Source of the DNA: an uncultured Oscillospiraceae bacterium
GTDB lineage: Bacteria; Bacillota; Clostridia; Oscillospirales; Oscillospiraceae
Length of the DNA stretch: 11,850 bases
Assembly: GCA_910584835.1 (NCBI GenBank)
Contig: CAJUEG010000076.1
Coordinates: 1-11,850, forward strand
Direction of reading: 5' to 3'
Shown here: positions 5,776 to 11,850 of the stretch, piece by piece
Numbering within the stretch: position 1 is the stretch's first letter
Layout of the letters: the number at the start of each line of letters is the position of its first letter
Translations under genes and position numbers: made by a program
The notes under the pieces: generated by a model
What the model was told of the DNA's origin: nothing
Database searches by the model: none
What the model saw: the letters and a program-made list of their open reading frames with translations, nothing else

Positions 5776-6384
5776 TTATGCCTCTACGTCCACAGGCGTA
5801 TAATTCGGATCAGAGGACGGGGGCACGTAGATGGGACCGCCCACGTACTTGATGATCACGTCCGGCTGCTGCTTGACAGTCAGCTCGATATCGCCGGGGG
5901 TGAACTCGAACTGGGGCTCGTTCATTCGCCAGTCAAAGTTCAGCTTATCCATTTCATAGCGAATGTGCATCTCACCGGGGTCCCAGCTGATCTCGGGAGG
6001 GGCGGAGGGAAGGAATTCGATCCCCACATTGGGCTTGTAGTTTTTCATAGTGGCGTCAGATGCAAATTGGGTGATCATATCCTGTCCGATTTTTGCCTCC
6101 AGAAGCATTTGGCCCTGCTGGGCATAGGTGGCGGTAGCGGTGTAGGAGGCCTGCTGGCCCTGCTGGGCGTACTGTTCGATGGAACGCACGGCGGTGGGGA
6201 CCACAGAGTTGCGGGCCTCGAAGGTATCGATGTTCAGCTTGATGGGCCTGCTCTTGATGCTCAGCCCGCCGTCTCCGCGGGAGATCTCCAAATCGGCGGT
6301 CCCGCGGGTATATTCCAGCTTGGCGTGGGACACCTTCATCTCGATCTCAATGGGGACTGTTTTGATTTCAATCAGGGGATACAT
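5776..6384 (-). CDS. DUF6470 (YviE-like) flagellar-operon protein
   Basis: A 202-residue protein matching the DUF6470/YviE type by sequence style and by its position between flgL and fliW, exactly as yviE in B. subtilis. Its function is not known. Features include an N-terminal strand-rich part (LIEIKTVPIEIEMKVSHAKL), a segment TADLEISRGDGGLSI, a central Gln/Ala helix (VRSIEQYAQQGQQASYTATA), and a C-terminal beta-rich part with FTPGDIELTVKQQPDVII. There is no signal peptide or membrane segment. The ATG at 6384 has its ribosome binding site GAGAGGAG unusually far away (14 bases). An in-frame ATT three codons upstream sits at a normal distance, so the N-terminus is uncertain by three residues. 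It is an operon member with 48 bases to flgL. Confidence 0.85.
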   Translation of the reverse strand: MYPLIEIKTVPIEIEMKVSHAKLEYTRGTADLEISRGDGGLSIKSRPIKLNIDTFEARNSVVPTAVRSIEQYAQQGQQASYTATATYAQQGQMLLEAKIGQDMITQFASDATMKNYKPNVGIEFLPSAPPEISWDPGEMHIRYEMDKLNFDWRMNEPQFEFTPGDIELTVKQQPDVIIKYVGGPIYVPPSSDPNYTPVDVEA

Positions 6385-6419
6385 AATCTCAATTTCCGCT
6401 CCTCTCTATGAACAACTAA

Positions 6420-6434
6420 AACGCAGACTGCGTT
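6420..6434 (-). other. Small hairpin between flgL and the DUF6470 gene
   Basis: AACGCA-GAC-TGCGTT forms a 6-bp perfect stem with a 3-nt loop overlapping the flgL stop codon. On the minus strand it is followed by TTTAGTTGTT. The stem is short and the T run poor, so at most it is a leaky terminator or an mRNA 3'-end stabiliser within the operon. Confidence 0.3.
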
Positions 6435-7776
6435 ATTTCAGATAGTCCATCAGGCTCTCGGACAGCACGCTGTTGCCCACCTTCAAGGCGGCGTTGTAGC
6501 AGTACTGGGCCCAGATGAAGGAGGTGATGGCGTCGGCCATGTCCACGTCCTCAATGTCGGAATACTGTTCCTGAAGGTTATAGAAGTTGTCCTCCAGCAG
6601 CTCCACGTTGTTTTCCAGCTTCTGGGTGCCGGCGCCCATGTTGGTGAACTCCGTCTTGAACTCGGAGGAGGCCTTTTCCAGCTTTTTGACCAAAGCGTCA
6701 AACTCGTCATAATCCGCCTTGGTCCAGTCCTGGCCGTCCTTCACCCGCGAGCCGATCTCCTTCATCTTCTGCACCAGGGAGTAGATGTTCTTGGGGTCGC
6801 CGTCGGAGTCCAGGCCATAGCCGATGAAGGTCAGGCCGTTGAGGGCGGCGTTATAGGCGCTGCTCTCAATGAGTTTGCCGTTTTCGTTCTCCTGGAAGCC
6901 CAGGCCAATGTCCACAAGCTGCTTCTCATTCATCAGATACTTGAGCTTTTTAGCATCAGTAACGGCGGTTTCATATTCCTCTTGGGTCATGGTCTCGGCC
7001 TCGTCCAGATTGAGGTAATAGTCGCCGTTGTCGTCCGGTTCGCCCTTTTCATTAAAACGCTGCGGATCCCCCGGAACAGCGTTCTTCTTCAAAATCTGAG
7101 GCTGGGTGGCGGTGGGGTCGTTGATGACAATGTCGTCAAAGTCGCTCCGCTTGATGAGAGCGGAGGACGGGTCCTTTACATAGGTGGTGCCGTTGGCGGC
7201 CACCAGCCCGGTGGCGGGATCAATTCCCATGGGGGCGCCTCCGGCGCCCTTCACCACAGTGGGCACCGCGGCGTCCACGGGCACGCCCCGGTAGTACAGC
7301 TTGTCATTCTTGATCTCAAAGGGGACGTTGTGGCCGTCCGCGCCGGAGAAGATGAAGTTCTCGCCGTACTTCTGGTTCAGGTTCTGGATGATGGTCTGGG
7401 AAATCTGGTCCAGGGCCTTGGTGAGCTGCTCCCGGGCGTCGCCGGTGGGGTCGTTGAGCATGGTGAGAGAGGTGCCCGAAAGGGTTTTCATGGGTTCGCC
7501 GTTTTCGGTGTCGATGAGCTTGTTGATGCTCTCCAGGCTGTTCCAGCCGGTCTGGAACTTCCGATGGACATCGTTGCATACGGCGTACTGGCTCTCCACG
7601 GTCATGCGGGCCTTGCGCAGCTTGAACGCACGGGCAGCGGAAACGGGGTCCTCGGCATAGGAGTTGAAGTTGCGCTGGGAGAGTACGGTGTCTCGGGATT
7701 TGTTTACATTGATGAAGGAATTCATCAGGTTGCGGCGATAGCTCTTTAAAACGCCGCCGGTGGTGGCTCGAATCAT
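6433..7776 (-). CDS. flgL: Flagellar hook-associated protein 3 (hook-filament junction)
   Basis: FlgL (HAP3) forms the ring between FlgK and the flagellin filament outside the cell. The N-terminal coiled-coil region starts MIRATTGGVLKSYRRNLMNS and includes NFNSYAEDPVSAARAFKLRK, matching the flagellin/FlgL N-terminal domain. The C-terminus (VDMADAITSFIWAQYCYNAA, then LKVGNSVLSESLMDYLK) is the matching terminal helix. At 447 residues it is longer than the usual 290-330; the extra length lies in the surface-exposed middle (about 150-330) with Pro/Asp/Gly-rich linkers. As expected for a type III export substrate there is no Sec signal. The start has AGGAGG at 7787-7792, spaced 10 bases, lying just beyond the flgK stop (20 bases between the genes), consistent with coupled translation. 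Confidence 0.95.
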   Translation of the reverse strand: MIRATTGGVLKSYRRNLMNSFINVNKSRDTVLSQRNFNSYAEDPVSAARAFKLRKARMTVESQYAVCNDVHRKFQTGWNSLESINKLIDTENGEPMKTLSGTSLTMLNDPTGDAREQLTKALDQISQTIIQNLNQKYGENFIFSGADGHNVPFEIKNDKLYYRGVPVDAAVPTVVKGAGGAPMGIDPATGLVAANGTTYVKDPSSALIKRSDFDDIVINDPTATQPQILKKNAVPGDPQRFNEKGEPDDNGDYYLNLDEAETMTQEEYETAVTDAKKLKYLMNEKQLVDIGLGFQENENGKLIESSAYNAALNGLTFIGYGLDSDGDPKNIYSLVQKMKEIGSRVKDGQDWTKADYDEFDALVKKLEKASSEFKTEFTNMGAGTQKLENNVELLEDNFYNLQEQYSDIEDVDMADAITSFIWAQYCYNAALKVGNSVLSESLMDYLK

Positions 7777-7796
7777 ACTGTGAATACCTCCTTGTG

Positions 7797-10460
7797 TCAG
7801 CGTCCGGCAAGACCGGTGTTGTTGATCAGGCGGTCAATCGCCTCGTCGATGGCGGTCATCAGACGGCAGGCGGCGGAATACGCCTTCTGGTACTGCATCA
7901 TATTCATGGTCTCATCGTTCAGGTCCACGCCGGACACGCCCTCGCGGCTGGTGTCCAGGTCGATCAGAGAGGTGTAGCTGGTGTTCAGCTTGATGTTCTG
8001 CACGCGCTGGTCATTGCCCTGGACCGTGCAGGCGTCGCTGAGCATGTCGTTAAAGCAACCTTCAAACAGCTTGGTGCCCACCGCGTCGGGAACCAGATCC
8101 CTGGGATCATACACCAGAGACTTTTCGATCATGGACAGCATGTGACCCACGTTCTTGTTTTGGGTGGAGTGGTCAATATCGCCGTTGAAGAGCACCTCAA
8201 ACTTGGGGACGACGCGCACATTACCGATGGACCAGCTGTGGGAGACGGAGATATTGGAGGCGGTGATGCCGGTGGTGTCGTCGCCGTCATTGCGGTTGCT
8301 GAACAGCGGGCCGCCCATCTGGATGGGTTTATCCAGGGTGATGGTCTCCTTTTCCGCATTGTCATTGTTGACGCCATGCTGACTCATGAAGGCCTTGAGA
8401 GCGGCAATTTTTTCCTCCCGGGTGGTGGCCGCGGCGGCGCCGTTGGCCGCCGCCTTGGCGTAGGCCTCGTCCACGGTATCGGTGAGTTTGATCTGCGCCG
8501 CGTCAAGATTGCAGTTGGGGTAGTGGGCCGTGGTGCCCATATAGGTGCCATCGGCTTTGACATAGTAGCCGTCGCCAAACCCGCCGTCGGTGTTGGCGGC
8601 CTGGTCGAGGCGCACGCCGAGATTTTTCAGGTCCTCCACGGTTCCGGTGATGGACTCCACCTCATTGCCGTCCTGGTCAAGCATGACGCCCTCGTTGAGC
8701 TTATTATACTCCTTGGCGAACTTCTGCGCCAGCAGGTCCAGGGTTTTCTGGTAATAGGGAATGCCCCGCTTTTTGGCGGCGTTCTCGTCCACATTGGCTA
8801 CAGTGTCTTTTGTGGCGAACGAGCCGGCCTCGGTGAGCAGCTCCCGGGTGGCCTGAAGGGAACCGTGGATGTCGTTGTCGTCCAGGGTGACCTCGCTGGT
8901 ATGCTCCACCTGAGTAGTAACCTTGTAATACTTGCCGGCGCTCTGCATAAAGCTGACGATGGTTTGGGTACCGTCGCCGTTGTCGGTGGTAACCGGGTCG
9001 GGGAACTTGGGGGGCACGGCGTCTACGCCAAAGAACGGGGTGGTTCCCTCATTAAACGTGATGTTGCCGGTGGCGGTGCCGGGGTCGAAGGTGGGGCCGG
9101 CGGGCTTATCGGCGGCATCCACCAGGCCGGACTTTGTGGCGGTGTATACCACGGAGCCGCCGTCGGCGGTGATGGTGTAGCCGTCGATGGTGCCGTTCAG
9201 GTTTTTGGCCACCAGGGCGGCCAGCTTTGCGGGATCGGCCATATCGGCTACGGTAATATCGCCGTTGGCGCCGATGGTGATGTCCTTTCCGCCAATCCGA
9301 ATAACATCGCCCTCATTCCAGCCGGTGGCCGCGCCGACGTCGAACTTGAATACAGCCTTCTGGCCCAATACCATGCCGTAATCCTTGACCAGTTCCGCGT
9401 CCGTGAGCTGCTGATAAGTGGGGGTTCTGCCCTCCCACTCCCGGCCGCGCCGGTCATACAGCTTGCTCAGATGGAGAATGTAGTTGTCGTTGTCCAGCTG
9501 CTCGGCTTCGGCAGGGTCGTTGGTAAAGCCGCCGTCCGGCTTGATGTACCGGAACGCCTCCACCGCCGCCTGGTTGGTCTCATTGGGATCGTATGCGGGA
9601 TTGGTTTTGGGCAGCGTCTTCGGTACGGAGACCTGGGTGCCGAACAGGCCGTCGATGAGCACCGAGCTGTCGGTGGTGACGGCGGGGTCCGGGTTGGAGT
9701 TGCCCAGGCGGATGGTGAGCTTCTCCACCTGCTTGCCCGCGCCCGCGTCCTCCATGGTGTACTCCACCCGGATGTGCATATACTCGGACAGCTTGTCGAT
9801 CTGCCGGTTGCGCTCGTCCCGAAGCTCCAGGGCGTTGTCGCCTTGGAGCTCGTTGTCTCGGATGGATTCGTTCAGGTCCCGGATGTTGGTGAGGATCTCG
9901 TTGACCGAGACGATATCCTTCTGGAAGCCCTCTTCGGTGTTCTTGCGCAGGGTCTCCAGCTTGCCGGCGTAGGTGTTGAACAGGGCGGCCAACGCCTCGG
10001 CGGAGGCCCGGGTCAGGTTGTCGTTGTCCTTGTTGGGATTTTCGTCCAGCTGGCGCAGGGCATCGGACAGCTCCAGCAGCTGGGCGTACAGCAGGCCGTC
10101 GCCGTCGTTCTCTCCCTTGCCCACCTCGTCCAAAATAGAGGCGATCTGCTGAAGGCCGTCCAGCATGGTGTCATAATATCCCACATCGGAGGAGGTGTTG
10201 CGGTAGCGGATGTCCAGATAGGGGTCCCGGATCTGGTTGATGCCGGTGACCAGAGCGCCGTTGCCCACGTGGTTGTCGTAGACCGAGCGGTACATGTCGC
10301 TGGCGCCGGTTTTCAGGCTCACCTGGTCGATGCGCTGGCGGGTGTAGCCCGCGGTGTTGATGTTGGAAATGTTGTTGCCGGTCACACGCAGTCCGTGCTG
10401 GGCGGCGTAGATGCCCAGCCGGGCGGTGGTGAAGGCATCAAAGGTGCCGATCATACCCAT
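7797..10460 (-). CDS. flgK: Flagellar hook-associated protein 1, enlarged
   Basis: FlgK (HAP1) caps the hook and starts the hook-filament junction. The N-terminus has the rod/hook signature VTGNNISNINTAGYTRQRID (about 26-45). The C-terminus has SGVDLNDETMNMMQYQKAYS followed by an IDEAIDRLINNTG helix (about 843-883), the normal family ending. The conserved middle block LLTEAG...YQKTLDLLAQKFAKEYNKLNEG (about 541-591) is present. The protein is 887 residues, against about 450-650 in most FlgK. Much of the surplus lies in the exposed region between about 280 and 530 and includes a compact beta-rich module (about 366-446) with GDVIRIGGKDITIGANGDIT. A second extra stretch is at about 600-715. The start has AAAGGAG at 10468-10474, spaced 7 bases, and flgN ends 29 bases upstream. 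No Sec signal is present, as expected for flagellar export. Confidence 0.95.
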   Translation of the reverse strand: MGMIGTFDAFTTARLGIYAAQHGLRVTGNNISNINTAGYTRQRIDQVSLKTGASDMYRSVYDNHVGNGALVTGINQIRDPYLDIRYRNTSSDVGYYDTMLDGLQQIASILDEVGKGENDGDGLLYAQLLELSDALRQLDENPNKDNDNLTRASAEALAALFNTYAGKLETLRKNTEEGFQKDIVSVNEILTNIRDLNESIRDNELQGDNALELRDERNRQIDKLSEYMHIRVEYTMEDAGAGKQVEKLTIRLGNSNPDPAVTTDSSVLIDGLFGTQVSVPKTLPKTNPAYDPNETNQAAVEAFRYIKPDGGFTNDPAEAEQLDNDNYILHLSKLYDRRGREWEGRTPTYQQLTDAELVKDYGMVLGQKAVFKFDVGAATGWNEGDVIRIGGKDITIGANGDITVADMADPAKLAALVAKNLNGTIDGYTITADGGSVVYTATKSGLVDAADKPAGPTFDPGTATGNITFNEGTTPFFGVDAVPPKFPDPVTTDNGDGTQTIVSFMQSAGKYYKVTTQVEHTSEVTLDDNDIHGSLQATRELLTEAGSFATKDTVANVDENAAKKRGIPYYQKTLDLLAQKFAKEYNKLNEGVMLDQDGNEVESITGTVEDLKNLGVRLDQAANTDGGFGDGYYVKADGTYMGTTAHYPNCNLDAAQIKLTDTVDEAYAKAAANGAAAATTREEKIAALKAFMSQHGVNNDNAEKETITLDKPIQMGGPLFSNRNDGDDTTGITASNISVSHSWSIGNVRVVPKFEVLFNGDIDHSTQNKNVGHMLSMIEKSLVYDPRDLVPDAVGTKLFEGCFNDMLSDACTVQGNDQRVQNIKLNTSYTSLIDLDTSREGVSGVDLNDETMNMMQYQKAYSAACRLMTAIDEAIDRLINNTGLAGR

Positions 10461-10489
10461 AGCAATACTCCTTTAAGCACAAATCGCGG

Positions 10490-10966
10490 TCAAGCGCGAA
10501 AATCGGTCTTCATATTTTTAGGGGGCTCCACACCGGGAGACTGATAGCCCGCGCCGGGGCTGGCGGGGTCCACGCCGGCGGCGGCGACAGTCTTTTCAAT
10601 CTGGTGGAGGTTGAGCTCCAGAAGATTGCGGGCCATGTCCGCGCAGCTGCGGTAGACGGAGTAGCTCCGATTCAGCTGCTCCACCATTTGGCCGGCCTGA
10701 AGCTCCAGCTCGGGGGGGCAGCGCCCCGGCAGGTCGGACAGAGACGTGCCGTTCAGCCCCAGCTGGGAGGCCAGCTTCAGCCGGCGCTGCTCCAGCCCGC
10801 GGAGATTGAGGGTCATGGCCTGCTCCTGCTTGAGGACCTCGTCCAGGCCGATGAGGTCGTCCTGGCGGACGGCGGAAGCCTTATCCTGGGCCAGCTGGGC
10901 CAGCCGCTCCAGGCTGCCGCTCAGCTCGCGCAGAAGCTCCAGATAGGTTTGATAGGAGGCGTCCAT
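10490..10966 (-). CDS. flgN: FlgN-type flagellar export chaperone
   Basis: A 158-residue, mostly helical cytoplasmic protein in the flgN position between flgM and flgK. FlgN chaperones bind the C-termini of FlgK and FlgL and deliver them to the export gate. Visible features are the N-terminal coiled coil (YLELLRELSGSLERLAQLAQ), the segment DDLIGLDEVLKQEQAMTLNL followed by RGLEQRRLKLASQLGL, and a second helix ending LLELNLHQIEKTV. The last 30 residues are Pro/Gly-rich and probably unstructured; FlgK-chaperone tails of this kind are common in Firmicutes. The ATG abuts the flgM stop codon directly (TAA then ATG), which implies coupled translation. A GAGAGGGA site lies upstream within flgM. The family is sequence-diverse, so the call rests on both helix pattern and gene order. 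Confidence 0.9.
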   Translation of the reverse strand: MDASYQTYLELLRELSGSLERLAQLAQDKASAVRQDDLIGLDEVLKQEQAMTLNLRGLEQRRLKLASQLGLNGTSLSDLPGRCPPELELQAGQMVEQLNRSYSVYRSCADMARNLLELNLHQIEKTVAAAGVDPASPGAGYQSPGVEPPKNMKTDFRA

Positions 10967-11317
10967 TTACCGTCCCTCTCCCAGAAACAGGATCCGGGCC
11001 GCGATGGCCATGGGATCGGGGGTGTACTCGCCGGAGGCCACCTGCTGGCGCAAAGCGGCGATATCGCCGGTGGTGGTGGCGGTACGCACCTCTTGGGAGA
11101 GGCGGCTGACCAGGCCCATGTGGAAACGGCTGCCCTGATTGGAGGCGGAGAGGGTCACACTGTCATAATTGCTGCTGCCCGGAATCGTTTGAGCGCGGTT
11201 GTCGCGCCCGGTCCGGGTCCGATAGACCTTGGCGGGGGCAATTGGGGTAATTGCGCCGTAGCCGGAAGAGGTCAGCACAGTACTCACATCCTTTTTATCA
11301 TCCGATAGGTTTTGCAT
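10967..11317 (-). CDS. flgM: Anti-sigma-28 factor FlgM
   Basis: FlgM binds sigma-28 (sigma-D/FliA) and holds it inactive until the hook-basal body is complete. The C-terminal half fits the family: DSVTLSASNQGSRFHMG (about 52-68), then VSRLSQEVRTATTTGDIAALRQ and the diagnostic VASGEYTPDPMAIAARIL (about 93-110). The N-terminal 45 residues are probably disordered. The ATG at 11317 gives 116 residues but has no well-spaced ribosome binding site and lies only about 10 bases after the expected transcription start of the sigma-28-type promoter. A GTG at 11278, with AAGGA 10 bases upstream, gives 103 residues beginning MLTSSGYGAI and is an attractive alternative. It is the first gene of the late flagellar operon, with flgN immediately downstream. 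Family identity is secure; the start is not. Confidence 0.9.
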   Translation of the reverse strand: MQNLSDDKKDVSTVLTSSGYGAITPIAPAKVYRTRTGRDNRAQTIPGSSNYDSVTLSASNQGSRFHMGLVSRLSQEVRTATTTGDIAALRQQVASGEYTPDPMAIAARILFLGEGR

Positions 11318-11334
11318 CTCTTCTACTGTTATTT

Positions 11335-11342
11335 ATATCGGC
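11335..11342 (-). promoter_or_regulatory. Sigma-28 (sigma-D) type -10 box before flgM
   Basis: On the minus strand GCCGATAT matches exactly the -10 form used by B. subtilis sigma-D. The -35 position (15 bases upstream) reads CTTAT rather than the consensus CTAAA, so that half is weak. Location directly ahead of flgM fits the known autoregulatory logic, in which sigma-28 transcribes its own anti-sigma factor and the late flagellar genes. Confidence 0.6.
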
Positions 11343-11380
11343 CAACTTGCGGGGAACATAAGAAAAAGCGGGAAATTTCT

Positions 11381-11428
11381 TTGGCAAAACAGAACCGCCC
11401 GAAGCCTTTTAAAGGAGGCTCCGGGCGG
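11381..11428 (-). terminator. Probable terminator after cheB
   Basis: An imperfect inverted repeat (11395-11407 with 11416-11428) has 12 pairs and one A-C mismatch, with an 8-nt loop. On the minus strand it is followed by TTCTGTTTTG, a moderate T-rich tail. It separates the cheB transcript from the flgM promoter. Confidence 0.65.
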
Positions 11429-11482
11429 AAGTCGGCGCTTTGGCGCATTTTTCCTTTTCCAGTTCCTGGATTTCAAAGGGGG

Positions 11483-11850
11483 TCAGCCGAGGCTCTTCAA
11501 ATGCCGCAGCAGGACGTTGGACACATTGTCGCAGGAGGCTTGAATCATCACCGCGCCGATATTCTGGGCGACGCCGGGCATGCCGTAGACCACGGAGGAT
11601 TCCTTGTCCTGACCGATGGTGTAGGCGCCCTTCTTCCGCATTTCCAGCAGGCCGTGGGCCCCGTCCTGCCCCATGCCGGTCATGATGATGCCCACCATTT
11701 TGCAGGTCACCGTCTCGGCCATGGAGTAAAACATGGCGTCCACCGAGGGGCGGTGGCCGCTGACCTTTTCGCCGGGGGTGCAGTTGACGGTATAGCGGGT
11801 GCCGATGCGCACCACCCGGCACTGGAGGTCGGCGGGGGCGATGAGGGCCA
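11483..11850 (-). CDS. cheB: Chemotaxis protein-glutamate methylesterase CheB, C-terminal end (partial)
   Basis: The frame is open from the right edge of the window to a TGA at 11483-11485. It gives about 121 residues of the CheB catalytic domain, which removes methyl groups from (and deamidates) MCP glutamates during adaptation. The fragment begins ALIAPADLQCRVVRIGTRY and contains PSVDAMFYSMAE, then the conserved block GIIMTGMGQDGAHGLLEMRK with the catalytic Asp in GMGQDG, and TIGQDKESSVVYGMPGVAQN near the end. These are standard C-terminal CheB features. The catalytic Ser and His and the receiver domain lie outside the window. The gene is co-directional with the flagellar operon but separated by a probable terminator and the flgM promoter. 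Confidence 0.93.
   Translation of the reverse strand, partial: ALIAPADLQCRVVRIGTRYTVNCTPGEKVSGHRPSVDAMFYSMAETVTCKMVGIIMTGMGQDGAHGLLEMRKKGAYTIGQDKESSVVYGMPGVAQNIGAVMIQASCDNVSNVLLRHLKSLG

Noticed and set aside
10461..10489. Possible promoter between flgN and flgK (TTGACC followed by a TATTGC-like box)
   Set aside because: The spacing to a -10-like sequence is wrong (about 20 bases), and the short gap is fully explained by the flgK ribosome binding site.
7794..10544. Plus-strand open frame of 916 codons opposite flgK
   Set aside because: Composition is dominated by Val/Gly/His/Leu with no motif, and it is antisense to a well-supported FlgK. It is a product of codon bias in GC-rich DNA.
11409..11822. 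137-codon minus-strand open frame overlapping cheB
   Set aside because: Its His/Arg/Gly-rich sequence is a frame shadow of CheB, whose conserved GMGQDG and VVYGMPGVA motifs lie in the other frame. Only its last part is kept as a low-interest note.

Overview
The window is a GC-rich flagellar and chemotaxis locus of a motile Gram-positive-type bacterium. The gene order flgM-flgN-flgK-flgL-DUF6470-fliW-csrA, with a YjfB-type gene after it, matches the late flagellar operon of Firmicutes (Bacillus subtilis yvyF/flgM ... yviE-fliW-csrA). The high GC content and protein style suggest a gut Clostridia lineage such as the Oscillospiraceae (inference; no rRNA or other taxonomic marker is present).

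Layout. On the plus strand, 1-249 is the 3' end of a methyl-accepting chemotaxis protein gene, closed by a strong terminator. Two closely spaced plus-strand genes follow: a 626-residue FtsA-like actin-fold ATPase with an unusual C-terminal extension (346-2226), and a single-pass membrane protein with a very lysine-rich cytoplasmic tail (2255-3322). A bidirectional terminator (about 3343-3383) separates this pair from a convergent minus-strand gene for a stand-alone AAA+ ATPase of the ClpA/ClpB D2 type (3388-4686), which has its own TATAAT box. From 4795 to 11317 the minus strand carries one compact operon. Read in transcription order it encodes FlgM (anti-sigma-28), FlgN (chaperone), FlgK and FlgL (hook-filament junction), a DUF6470/YviE protein, FliW, CsrA and a small YjfB-type protein, ending in a terminator at 4761-4789. 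A perfect sigma-28/sigma-D -10 box (GCCGATAT) precedes flgM. At the right edge, 11483-11850 is the 3' end of cheB, followed by a probable terminator before the flgM promoter.

How the genes work together. FlgM holds sigma-28 until the hook is complete. FlgN escorts FlgK and FlgL to the export gate, and these form the junction on which flagellin polymerises. FliW and CsrA form the switch that couples cytoplasmic flagellin level to flagellin translation. The MCP and CheB belong to the chemotaxis sensory and adaptation pathway. The flagellin gene itself is not in the window.

The least explained part is 346-4686: the FtsA-like protein, its lysine-rich membrane neighbour and the orphan AAA+ ATPase. 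No tRNA, rRNA, CRISPR array, insertion sequence or phage gene was seen. No gene-free stretch longer than about 170 bases exists; the largest (11318-11482) holds the cheB terminator and the flgM promoter.
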